A DNA stretch of 64,000 bases from Hawksworthiomyces lignivorus. Lineage: Eukaryota; Ascomycota; Sordariomycetes; Ophiostomatales; Ophiostomataceae. This document shows, piece after piece, positions 1 through 11,678 of this stretch. The notes below the pieces were generated by a model. That model searched no databases. It was not told the DNA's origin and saw nothing but the letters and a program-made list of their open reading frames with translations. The stretch spans positions 146,594-210,593 of the forward strand of contig NTMA01000070.1 in NCBI GenBank assembly GCA_002917075.1. The letters run 5' to 3'. Both the position numbers and the translations under genes were made by a program. Positions within the stretch are counted from its first letter, which is position 1; each line of letters begins with the position of its first letter.

Positions 1-3000
1 CTGCTCTGGCGCCTTTCGTCAGGTTCTCAGCCAACCATTGTTGGGCACCAGGGATGTGTGAGTAGTACCCGTAAGATGATGCTGGGGCTTAGGGAGGAAC
101 GGGGAAAGCAGCGTAGATTATGCAAACGTTGCTTTGGTTAGACTTAAATGAGGCAAAAGGGGGGAGAGCTTCAAGAATGAGAGGCTGTGCTTTAAACTTC
201 TATTTTTACGCCTCGCCTTCTTCCAGTCGGATGTCTGGCGTACTACCCTACAACTAATCTGAGGCGCTTCAGCTGTACAGTCCACACTCGAGCGCGTGTA
301 GTGAGCTGGCGGTGGATTGATACAGCTATGCACACTGCCCTGCTCACTAAATACGACTTCATCTCATGCAGATTATAGCCAATTAGGGCGAGTAAATAAT
401 AGTCCGCCACAGTTCCACATCAGATTGTCATGAGTGAATGCACATAGAATATGGGAGAAATAAACAGAAAGAGAGAAAGAGTAGTCTCTTTTCTTTCCAG
501 CTACGCAAGCGCTCAAAATAAAGAGCCGAACTGCAGCGTACAGGCCATCATGAGGATTTATTTTATCCGAGACGAAAAATCACGAAACGGCATCATCGAG
601 AGGGACCAGGAAGGAGAAGTGGAGGGGCGTATTTCTTACGGGTAAAGGCAGCTTGAGAAATCTGTGAGGGGAGGCAACCTAAAGAGGCCTTAACGAACCT
701 ATTTTCTAGTATGGGAGATGCTGCTGAACCGCTTCCGGATGCTTAAATTTTCTACGATTTACTATGTTCGATATTATGTTGTTCAAAAGTTCTTGATCTA
801 AATTTCCCTGAAACGCCAAAAGGGGGGCTATAGAGGAAACACACAAGAGGGGAGATCAAGAACATATTGAGAATCAAATTTTGCCATACCTACATATGAA
901 CTGCCCCTAAAACCATACAGAGTAATAACACTGTGCTCTTCTCTTATTATTGATGTTTAAGCAAGCCAGTAGAAATAGACAATTGCCGGATGCTTCCCGA
1001 AGCAGCACTCAGGGCTGGACACTTTCAAAAATAGAGCACTAGATAAACATAATCGCATGCAGGAACCCACGGAGGCTTTTGGGGCTATAATTAAATTAAA
1101 TGCAAACAAGAGCGGTAGAAAGCGGCCCGTTATCTATTCTCTCATTCGATTGACAGTTCCCAGCAGGGAAATATACCGACTCATTACTGTCTTTCCGTTC
1201 TCTTTGGTTGTTTGTCGTCTCTATGTTCGGTTTCTGCCTGGTTGAAATACAACTTTTCTTGCTCCTTGCAAAGCACCATTAGCATAACCACGGATCCAGT
1301 TCGATTGGAACAGCTGCGCAACGTTCTAACCGACGCTGTATATCAAGTATCCAGTTGTGTGGATGAACTACAATGACAATACGGCCAATTTAACATGGAA
1401 TAGTATCCGGAAGAAACGCATAGACAGAGCAGATGCAGATGCCAAAAGCCTCATTGCCAGCCTTGTTCAAAGAGAAAAATAATGTTCTTGAGGATGCCTT
1501 TTGGGTTACTTGGTGTTTTATTGAAGTGACCATACCACGCTATATTTCTGAAGCCATGTTTTAGATTCTGAATATTTGATATTGTTTACATCCCCCTTTT
1601 TTCTTTCTGGATTCGAAAAAAAAGTAAGCGAAACCAGGAATGTCTATCCATATACGCTGCTTACAAGTTTTAGAAATACAAGATTGTCGATTTTATAAAA
1701 ATTAAAAAAAAAAAAAAAAAAAATCATAATGTGGCAAATCGTCGCGTTTGTCTTTTGCTTCGTTTGCATTACCAACTTCATACTAGTATTACCTTCTAGG
1801 GAAGAGAGGTAGCACAAGGATGAAATACGCCATATACCTCCATCCTTTCCATTTCTTCCCCTTGGCATGCATAAGCGACTATCTCTCCGTTTTAGAATTT
1901 ACCGATAGCAGCCAATAGTGCAATTCTGTTGCTATCTTGATTGAAATTTTTCTTATACAGTCTTTCTTGCTTCACCTGAAAGAAGGCCGTTCCCTGCTAT
2001 TCTCAGATTGACAGGCAGCATGAAACAGGTTATTATCAATTTGTAAAGATACTAATCAAGCTTAGACAAGTTGGATCGAAGTCTGCATTCTGAGAATGCA
2101 TGTATGTATATGCTTCTAGCATTTTGCTGCTTCGTTATTCGTCTTATTTATGCGCAGAGATAGGATATATTTTCTCGCAGGTTCACCCTTGCTTTTCTCA
2201 TCTCAGATATAAGACATGAGCTAATAAATATCTCTAGCTAAGCCATTTTTGCTTTAATTTTTTATCTCTGGCGCATTTGCATTTTCAAGTGTCTTCCCCG
2301 TGTCATTGTTGCTGTAAACTGGATGAACACCGACTCGGTCCTGCGGTATCAAAATACTCCACTCGGTTGTTCCAGAGCAATGAAATGACGAGCACATTAC
2401 TATAAGGCAGAGACGAGATGCAAGTAGGGAAGAATATCAACTGCAAAGGAAAAATCTATCACAGCACCGGAAACGATGTTGCTTGACTCAAATATCTACA
2501 GTTCTGTTTGTGCCAAAAGAGGATACCCTCGACGCAGCCAACTTATTCGACAGACATATCGTCAGCTTCACAACAGTAAATTACCAAGGAGAATGTATTC
2601 ATATACTAATATAACCTACACTCCGACTCTTATTTTGCCCATGTTGTCAAAGCATACGGGCAGTGCATCTTCCGACTAGTTACCAAAGATGTCATATGCT
2701 TAAAGCAAAAAGACAAACAAGAGACGTTTACCCTCCCAAGTAAAAATTTCATGCAGCTTTCATTTTTATTTTCGCTTTGTTAAATTATATTCCATTAGTG
2801 CTATCCGTTGTATTTGACGCTTCATTGTACCTCCGGGTTTTCAAAACACCAGGCACTTATAAGTCTCCAGTATGGTTTATTCGAGTAATTCAACAAGAAG
2901 AACTTCCAAATGCCATAGAAGTTGATAAATAATAGTATGTGTTATCATAAACCACTTGAATAATTGAAAACCGAATGTCTCCCTTGCTTCTCCTCAACTG

Positions 3001-3657
3001 CCAATTAACAAAACTGCTAGAACTCACTCGCATAGGGCTCATTCTCATCGTGGATTTCTATGGCAGCGATAAATGACATTAAACTTATGATTTCGTAAAT
3101 TCTATACGAATGTTACATCCTAGACAAACTCCCTTGTTCAGGTCTTATATACCTTTGCGTCGCGAAGAAATACAGTATCATGATATACGAAAAGTCCCAT
3201 CAAGAATGCTGACTGTCAGTTGAATTTCTTACGACTGCATAATATCTTTTCGCAGATACAATTTAATTTCTCTTCTTTATTTTATTATTTATAAAATTTT
3301 AATTAATTAATTTTTTGGGGGGGGTTTTACTTGAGCATCCTTTTGCCTCTACGCTTTGCTTCGAGATATGCTCATATTTTGACATTCGCGTTCGCCACTG
3401 AAGCTATTTTAAGCCGCCAACCAATCAACTCTGTCGGGCATTAGCTTTCTGGACTTGGGCTTTTTCAATAATATATCGTTTCTTGGTTTTGTGGGCTTCC
3501 AAACTTCAATTTGATTCTCGCATTCACGACTACAAAATAGGTTCTTTTCGGTGATAAGCATTGCGTTATATCTCAGCATTATAGTTGCGTCCTTACACCT
3601 TCTCTTTTTCTTTCTATTTTCAGTCCTTCTCAAGGCGACCCAGACTTAAAAGCCACC
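1..3657. other. Intergenic region without a recognised gene
   Basis: No open frame here resembles a protein; all are short and lack family motifs. A run of 20 A lies at 1704-1723. An AT-rich patch at about 3260-3315 is followed by a short G run. Just before the TBCB start, a pyrimidine tract ends in TTCTATTTTCAG (about 3612-3623). This looks like an intron acceptor and could mark a 5'-UTR intron of that gene, which is an inference only. Confidence 0.6.
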
Positions 3658-4470
3658 ATGGCCGACGTCCCGCTCATCGTCGTATCAGAGACAGTCCAGT
3701 CTGAACGGCGTATCACGCCTGCGTGGTCCATCAGCCAACTCAAAACCAAGTTGGAGCATATAACTGGCATTCCGCCATCAGCGCAGATTCTATACTTGCA
3801 AGCCACATCTGCTTCGGGCGCGGTGTCCTCTGCAGCGAGGATTCCCATCGCTGCTGCAGATGAAGATGCCACGCAGCTGGCCCAGTTTCCTCTGAGCCCG
3901 TACGCGGAGTTGCACGTCACTGACTCGCGTCCCCCTGGCGCGCGGCCCAACTACACGGACACTACTGGCGTCGATAAATACGTCATGCCCGAGGAGGAGT
4001 ACGCCGCCAAGACCGACTCAGTGCTCGCATGGAAGAAGGCGCAGAAGCTCGGCCGCTTTGACCCTGCTGCGCCCGAGCAAGCGCGCGCACGCATTGCGGT
4101 ATTTGCCGCCGACGCGGAGACTCGCGGTATTACCGTAGGCAAGCGCTGCCGCGTGGGCGGCGACGATGCGCGGCGCGGCGTGGTGCGGTACGTAGGCGAG
4201 GTGCCAGAGATTGGCGTGGCGGCGGCTGCAGCCGCCCTTGCCAACAGCAGCCTGGTGGGCCAAGCGGCCACGGGCACGTGGGTTGGCGTGGAGTTGGACG
4301 AGCCAGTCGGCGGCAAGAACGACGGAAGCATCGGAGGCACGCGGTACTGGGGCGCAGACCCGGCACCTGGCCAGAGCGTTATAAAGCGAGGCGTTTTTGT
4401 GCGGCCAGACCGTGTTGAGGTGGGCGATTTTGGTGCTCTCGACGACCTGGAGGACATGGAGGAGATTTGA
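3658..4470 (+). CDS. ALF1: Tubulin-folding cofactor B (CAP-Gly protein)
   Basis: This is a single-exon protein of 270 residues. Cofactor B binds alpha-tubulin released from the CCT chaperonin and, with cofactor E, helps form the tubulin heterodimer in the cytosol. Residues 1-90 fit the N-terminal ubiquitin-like domain, and the middle (about 105-150, with PEEEYAAKTDSVLAWKK) fits the linker. The CAP-Gly domain spans about 158-252 and carries the diagnostic GKNDGS at 219-224. The protein ends in acidic DLEDMEEI, like the acidic EEVD/EEI-type tails of CAP-Gly and tubulin-binding proteins. The start ATG sits in a strong context (GCCACCATGG). An Ala-rich stretch of about 20 residues (186-206) interrupts the CAP-Gly core. 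No intron is needed. The family assignment is firm. Confidence 0.93.
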   Translation: MADVPLIVVSETVQSERRITPAWSISQLKTKLEHITGIPPSAQILYLQATSASGAVSSAARIPIAAADEDATQLAQFPLSPYAELHVTDSRPPGARPNYTDTTGVDKYVMPEEEYAAKTDSVLAWKKAQKLGRFDPAAPEQARARIAVFAADAETRGITVGKRCRVGGDDARRGVVRYVGEVPEIGVAAAAAALANSSLVGQAATGTWVGVELDEPVGGKNDGSIGGTRYWGADPAPGQSVIKRGVFVRPDRVEVGDFGALDDLEDMEEI

Positions 4471-7400
4471 TGACCGTTGACGAGATGGGATGCGAAGGCG
4501 CGGAGTGATCTGATAATGCCCGGGATGGACGAGATAGAGATGGAAGACAGAAATGGAGCCAGTTTGACATATTCGAATCAATACAAGAACGATGAGTCCC
4601 CTTGACATATGGGGTATTCACAGTGAAATGGATGATACGATTAGAGAGTGTTTAGAGGAGCAATCTCATGTCTACGAGACGTCATGAGGCTCGGATCGAG
4701 AGCAATCAAAGGAGATGATTAGGATAGCGGTAACATCTACCTTGCCTCTCAAATGAAAAATCATATACTGTCTGCGAGTCTGGCTTTTTAACATTCGAAT
4801 AGGGACAAGGCCTGCATATGCTGAGAAGCCAGACTCTATTGCGCTATGGAATCCATTCCCATCAGCTTTTGTGCGGATTGTTGGAGATTTCTAAGTGAAA
4901 AGCACAACAAAAAATGAAAGGTTTTTTGTTGATTATTGCTAACTGAGGCTGGTTTACTCCATTGTCTCTTACGATTCGATGGTCCTCTCCCTCTTTGGGA
5001 TGCTGACGAGCTACTTTGATGATCAAAAACGAAAGGAGAAGGACACGCAAGACGAATATGTTATAAATGTGGGAATGAAACCATTGTTTCTGAGGTTACC
5101 CTGGAATTATGGTAAGTTGGATATCTGACGAAACGCAAATACTATTGGATATATCTACAGGGCTGTCGGTCTGGTGCAGAGCAGAATATGGAAACGGATT
5201 CTCGAAAGACCCAATAACAGAGAGAAGAAATATGTCCGAGACCAGAGACTCTATTCGGAATCAACCTTATCGTACTGGCGAGACGTCAGATCGGCTCAGC
5301 AAAAGCCAAAGTAGATAGGATTACAATGGAAATGTCAATGGTATTCATGAAGCGAAGATAAGCCAGGAAAAGGGAGGGGGGGAATTGGCATGTGTGAGGA
5401 TCTGATTCAATCTTCCGGGATTGTCTCGTCTAGTTTAATGTTGTTTCCCCCTTCCTATCTTCCATTTCCGAGCATTTGTGCCCCAAACGGGAGCCCTGCA
5501 TAAGCAAGGCTGAGCCTAAAGAAAGGTTATCGGAACCTGGTCGAAGCCAACAGACTGCCGGCGAAGCCGGCTCGGCTACTAAGAGGGTGACAGTGAATCG
5601 GAAAAAAGGCCCAAAGACGCACATGAATCGCATAGGTAAATCATCCTCATCGTCGTAAATGGTGGAGCATTTCAAAACGGTATTGTTTGACGCATAAAAG
5701 TCCGTGTCTGGCTTTGCGTACCAGGTTTTTGTTTTGCCCGATTGTCCCTTTCCCGATTAAATTTTCCTTACGTTCATTCTGCGTTCTTCGACCAGAGCGC
5801 ATGCTAATTATTCAACTGATAATACGCATCTATTTAATATTACCTTTTGAGCAAGGATGGCAATTATTTCTCATTTGCAAAGCTTCTACTGAAAACCTTT
5901 CTTATCAATCTGCGCTCCTCCTTTCTCCATACCGTACTTCTTTCTTATTCCAAGTAGAAATGATTGGGAAATAATATTGTTTTGAGCTGGATCTTTTTCA
6001 AGACCCCCCCCCCCCTCCCCCCTCTTTTGTTTCTTTTCTAGTACGGTCCTGTCGCCGGAGGTTTGGAATCTGAGACTGTGAAGATCAAAATCCACACCTC
6101 CCCAATTTCCGCTTTCTCCTCCTCTCCCACAATTCACTTCTATTGATCTTCTGGGCAGAAAGAGAAGACACGGACGCTTGGCTAGGGTCTCTGCTATTGG
6201 CCAGTACGTATTGCTTGGCCTGGGACATTCGCCAGCATGACGACAGCGGAAAAGATCCTTCCCTTTGCTGCTGCTGCAACAACTCATATTCACTTCTCTG
6301 TCTTCAAAGCCTTTATCCCCATATCTATATGGTCGGCCAAGGCCCCTGCAAATCGTAGTACAGATCCCCCCTGTATCTAAACAAGTTATATCCTAGACAT
6401 ACGTATGTTAAGGTGACAGGGCATACATTCGTCAGAGTTACATTCATCAAATATGCCTGCACTAATTATGCCAAGCTTTTTCCTCGTCAAACAAAGAAAC
6501 AATAGATCTTTGGGTCCGGTGCGCCACATTGTGTCGGCGCAAGTTATCTGGGATCTTGCTGTCAGAATTAACGAATCGCTATGCCTCTGTAGAGAAAAGA
6601 ATGCTTTTCTGGCAAATGTGGCAGGTGTGAAGAGCTAGGTCTGGTTTGATGGCATATATTTGATAGCTATGCGGCGACTGTAAGGCTGCAAGCGAAAGAA
6701 CCGAGTTTGAGAAAACGAGTCTATGACGTTGGCTTTTCGTCATGACCAGATATGGCACCCACGCTCTCAATCTAATAAATCACAAAGCGCATCCCTCTTT
6801 TCATTTAGATCTTTCTTTTTACTTGGTTCTGCTCCCGTCGTCCAAATACCTCATCAGCCGGAAAAAAAAATAAACTTAAAATAGTCCGACGCAGCCGTGT
6901 CGTTCAGCTACCGAAAGTGTCAACAAGAATTGGGAGACGTGTGGGCGGAGAGGAAAAGGCTGAGAAAATCATCCCGGCACTTCTACCATGCCACTATTGA
7001 TTGAGTAAACTTGTGCAGGTTGGCTAGTGTTGGCCGAGTGTGAGGGTGGCACGGGTGGCTAGAGAGATTTGTTTTGAACCAGACGGATGGGTCGGAAGTA
7101 AATGTCTGACGAAGCGTGATGATGTCGTGTGAGCGGGCCTGTGCCTGTTTGTAAAGCCTCTGATGTTAGCACGCCTGCACGCCTCGTACTCCGTATGCGT
7201 GAGGAGGCTAAAGGCAGCGCCCTCCACCTGGACTCACTCTCACACTATACACGTACGGGAATTTTCATTAATGGGCGGCTGTTTCCGGAGACTTCGCCTT
7301 ATCGATATTGGCTGGTAGCTTTCGCTGCGCAGTACGGAGTACACGTATGCCACCTGGGCAGTCAAGAAGGCAGCGGCGCCAATTGGCTGACGTGCATTTC

Positions 7401-8711
7401 CGAGGACCAAAGAGATGTACGCAGCATGTAGAAAATAGTGGGTCCATTGACAGACTTTCTCTCTTTCCTACTGGGAACAAGCGTCTCTGTGAGCGCTTTA
7501 ACAAAGCACCGGCGCTAAAACAGCTCTGCGTCTCAGACCAGTGCTCAAGTGTGTCGCAGATCCGCCATCCACCCAGACTTTTTCTGACTTTCCCGGACTC
7601 TGCCATGGCTTTGCCACTCAGAATTGGAGGAAAGACGACTCTACTCCAAAGTCGTATCCTGTCTCACGTTTCTGCTGCCCTTTCTCTGGTTCTGCGATGC
7701 TGTCTTCTTCCCCGCGCCCCTTTCAGCAAGTGAGATTCAGTACCAGCCTTTGCGTGCTTAACTGTACATGCATTTCTTGTACGCCGCAGGTTCCTTGCTT
7801 GCCATGCTTCTGCTAGTCTACAAAGTCGCCGTGGTGGATTCGCTCTATCGGTTCGGCCGTTCTTTCCGCTCCGCAGTCGTTGTATGTTGCTTGTAACATC
7901 GTCGACGACTGACTTGGCTTGTCTCGTCTTCCCTTCTTTCTTCCCTCTCCCTCATTCCCACTTCACTTCTGCTTCCTCTGCCCAGGGCCCCCCTCGTCCC
8001 TGTCCGTCTCCCTGGCTCGTCCTCTTCTTCTCCTACTGCTCTTGATTTAGTGCCACCATAAACAAAACCCTCGCCTTCTCCACGATCGACTGCGCATGCC
8101 CACCCACCACATTGCTCAACGCTTGACTGACCTAATTGCTTTGCATACCTGCTGGTGACGATCAAGAAACCCAACCCAAAGAATCTGGCCCCGATTGTCT
8201 TCCATCGGGACTAACTATGTGACAAACCCGGCGTCTCCTTTGTTGGGTCTCGCTCTCTGCCTCTCTGTCTCTGTCCTCTCTCCCCTTCTTGAGACTTGAC
8301 TTCCGGCCTTCTCTTCCTACTACCTCTATTCTCTTTTCTTCAGCAAAAATCCCACTGTCGACTTTTCCTTCTCTTGTCTTTTCTCTTTCTCCACATTTTT
8401 TTTCTTTACTTCTTTCTTTTTCCTCTTGTCTCTCTTCTTTTCTTCTTTTCTTCATCTTGAACTTCTTTATTTGTTCTTTCTAATATTCCCTAAACATTTC
8501 CATCCGCCTGCTTCAGTCCGTTTTCAAACAACACGACTTTTTATACCACCTCTCTGTCATATCAACATCTGCGTATGCGCCTGCGCCTTGTTACTTCCGA
8601 TCTTACTTGTACTGGCGGCGCTTTTTAACCACGACCGTATCCACATACAGCACCGGCGACGTCGACCGTCGCCAGCGTGGGCGAATCCGAGCATCTTAGA
8701 CCGTAGTGATT
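4471..8711. other. Intergenic region between TBCB and RING genes
   Basis: About 4.2 kb has no recognised gene. It holds a C-rich homopolymer at 6004-6022 and two copies of a TACTCCGTA-type motif near 7185 and 7332. It ends in a long pyrimidine-rich stretch leading into the RING gene. Open frames here are short or lack an ATG start. Confidence 0.55.
8225..8500 (+). promoter_or_regulatory. Pyrimidine-rich core promoter / 5' leader of the RING gene
   Basis: The + strand is almost entirely C and T over about 270 bases, ending roughly 210 bases before the ATG at 8712. CT-rich blocks just upstream of the transcription start are typical of filamentous fungal promoters. No TATA box is evident. The exact transcription start cannot be placed. 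Confidence 0.5.
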
Positions 8712-10488
8712 ATGAGAGATACGGCAAGGATGGCTTTCTGGAAACCGTTGCTCGTTGCCGTAGCGGCGGCGGCAACTCTGCCTGTGGCTCTCGTCTCCGC
8801 CGACACCGACGACTCAGATCAGGCAATAATCTTTTCCATGGCTACTGTTCCTGACTGGCAAGCATCGTACGCGATGTCCCTCCAGGTCGCAGCGCCTGGC
8901 GCTGACATTCTGCCGCTGCAATTCACTGTGCTTCCTTTAACAGCTGTCTTTGGCCTAAACCAATCTCAGGAGATACGAAATGTAAGCTTTAAGCGTGGCG
9001 TTGGAGCAAATAGCCGGGGTGGCATAGCTGTGTGGCAATTGCCAAGACGAATATTATGGTAACTGATCTTCCGCAGAGCGTCAACATTCAGGGCGAATTG
9101 ATTTCGGCCACATTGGAAAACTATGTCAATATCTCAGGTCCCGCAGAGATCGCATACTTAAGTTGCGACGATATGAATGCATCATTCACAGATCCTAACC
9201 GCATGTTCAACACGCTCATGGACAACTTACCTGCGGCTATTCTCCTGTATAGCCAGACCGGCAATTGCTGTGGCTTAAACGGTTCATACGGAGCATATCA
9301 GAGCATATTCACTATGATTGACGTTGGCGAGGCTGCGCAGACTCTGAACATTACCAACTCTGGTGATGGAGTCATCCAGGCAGCTATTAGCGGCAACGCC
9401 ACCTCTTCAGACTCTGACAGCCAAGACAACGACAGCGGTAACAATTCTGCCATCGCTATGAGCATTCTCTACAGCATTACTGGTCTCATTACCTTACTGT
9501 TCCTCGTTATCATCGCTACGGGAGCCATTCGCGCCCATCGCTACCCAGAAAGATATGGCCCACGCAGCGGATATGGAGGACGTCCGCGCCAGAGCCGTGC
9601 TAAGGGAATTGCTCGCGCAGTGCTGGAAACCCTTCCCATCGTTAAATTCGGCGGGCCGTCCTCGGCTAAACCCGATCCGAACTTTGAATTGGAGAGCATT
9701 CCCGATAACCAACTGAACGCCTCAGGAGTCGGACAGCCAACCAACGATTTGCAGGTCCACCACCTTTCCACAATTCCGGAAGATGCCGAAACGCACCCCA
9801 AGGAAGTCGATGAACCTCCAGTTATGGCTTCTAGCGCTGCTACAGCTTTGTCTAGTCAGAAGTCCAGCATTGGCTCCGCAAGCATGCCGCTGGGTCGGGA
9901 TGACGCTTCCCATGAAGATGAAGAACATCTGGGCTGCTCTATCTGCACCGAAGATTTCACTGTGGGCGAAGACGTCCGTGTTTTGCCTTGCAATCACAAA
10001 TTCCACCCACACTGCGTTGACCCTTGGCTGGTTAACGTGTCTGGCACGTGTCCGTTATGGTAAGTTCCCGTTCTCAGACAACTGTGATGTCTATCTAGCT
10101 GCTTGCAACTGACTCCCCTCGCAGTCGCCTGGATCTTCATCCGAATGCCGGCGAGCTTGCTGAAGCAGGCGCATCTGATGGTCAGATGCAGATGCCGCCA
10201 CCTCTAGATGCTGAAGAAGTTGTCTCAGCTACTGCTGAATCTTCAGGCGCCGGTCATCGGCGTCGTTCTTCGCGGTTCTTTGACCTCAATCGTCTGCGCC
10301 ATGCCTCTGTTGAAGAGCGTATTGAAGTGCTGCGGCGGTATCGGGCAGAGAATCAAACAGAAAACCGGTCTATGTCAACGCCGGACGGGGAAGATGAGCA
10401 CAGCCGCGCCAAGTTAACAAAACGCCTCCGCGAGAAATTCCGTATCCGGACACGAACGCAATCACCAAGCTCATCAAGTCATAGATGA
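8712..10488 (+). CDS. Single-pass membrane RING-H2 E3 ubiquitin ligase (PA-TM-RING-like)
   Basis: Exons are 8712-8981, 9077-10059 and 10125-10488 (538 residues). Residues 1-30 form a signal peptide. A luminal domain with several N-x-S/T sites follows, then one membrane helix at about 214-240 and a cytosolic tail. The RING-H2 finger is at 377-418: Cys377 and Cys380, Cys395, His397, His400, Cys403, Cys415 and Cys418. The last cysteine codon is split by intron 2 (TG|T). The C-terminus is basic and Ser-rich. The topology matches the RNF13/GRAIL family, which ubiquitinates proteins of endosomal or vacuolar membranes; substrates are unknown. An in-frame ATG at 8730 is an alternative start just before the hydrophobic core. 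The gene converges on pcf11. Confidence 0.88.
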
Positions 10489-11678
10489 TAAATATTTATA
10501 TACCGATCTGGCTTTGTTCCTCTCTTTTACTACCAGAGGCGAACATTGCACTTACAGATATATTTTCCCTTCACCTTCGCCATTATTTTTTTTATATCTA
10601 CTTTAACTCATGCCGAGGGATTCAAGGCAAAGCTATGACACGAAATGACATCCTTTTTCTCTTCTAGACGAGCAAAAAAATTGGGATATATGGAACAATA
10701 ATCACGCATAATGGGACGGATCTTTATTATGGTACATCGTGTTGACTTCTCATGCTCTTTTCTCAGCGGGGCGACGGTCTGAAGACTGGAGAAGAGGTTA
10801 CTCTCTTATCCTCAAGTTCAGTTTCTTTCAATCTGGGCACATTTGCAAGACTTGTGAGGGACGCTTCACAACAGGCATGAAACTATCACCTACAGCCAAT
10901 ATCTTCTATTCTCAAGTTACGCATCACTCCCCTTCCACTTTTTTTCCTGCCACTTCTGCTTTTGGGGCAGCGAATTACATGGCAATTCTAGCATGGCATT
11001 GGTGTTTTTTGGATTGATTATTTGGATTTAGCTTGCTCTTTTTTTGGGGGGATTGCTTCGCGGGAAATGGAGTTGGTTTTGGATTCAGAGATTGGCAATG
11101 GGATACTCCCCATAGGGGATGGCGAGGAAGGGGAAAGGAAGAGAGGAATAGGAGAAAGAAGAGGAAAGGCGTTGGAGGTGAAGGAATTATGTTTGCCACC
11201 TCAGCAATGCTTTGATTTGATAGATGTTGCTTTACCGACGGATCGTTTTGAGGTCCACATCTGACTTTTGTCTTTCGCGAATTTTATAAATAGTGCGCTG
11301 AGCTCAAATGCAATAAAATACAGATTCGAACAGCTCTTGTTTTGTTATAGAAAGATATTGTGAGACACGCCAAAAATAAGACCTGCTGTCACATTCTTAC
11401 TACCGGCATCAATAATATGAGGATTGACCGTGCCCGTTAGAAAGCGAGTCTAATATTTCCCGTCTCTATTCAAACTGTAAATCCCAAACGATAATTGAAC
11501 GCCCCATGCTCTGAATGTGTGGGGAAGACGCAAACAAATAATATGCAAAGCCCGGCGATTTCCATCTCTATAGTGCGCCTCCCGCTTTCAAAATCCCGAG
11601 ACATGCCAATACAAGAAGGAAAACAAAAACCCCCAGAAATGAAAACTCGACTCAAAGTCCATTCGCCTCAGATTTCGT
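10489..11678. other. Convergent intergenic region (RING gene / pcf11 3' ends)
   Basis: This 1.2 kb lies between two stop codons facing each other, so it should hold both 3' UTRs and polyadenylation sites. It contains several AT-rich stretches. No gene was recognised. Confidence 0.55.

Noticed and set aside
1290..1330. GTTCGATTGG resembling a tRNA B box
   Set aside because: No matching acceptor stem, A box or anticodon arm could be folded around it.
7845..8455. Arg/Glu/Lys-rich frames on the - strand
   Set aside because: They are the reverse complement of the pyrimidine-rich RING-gene leader, which naturally reads as charged codons.
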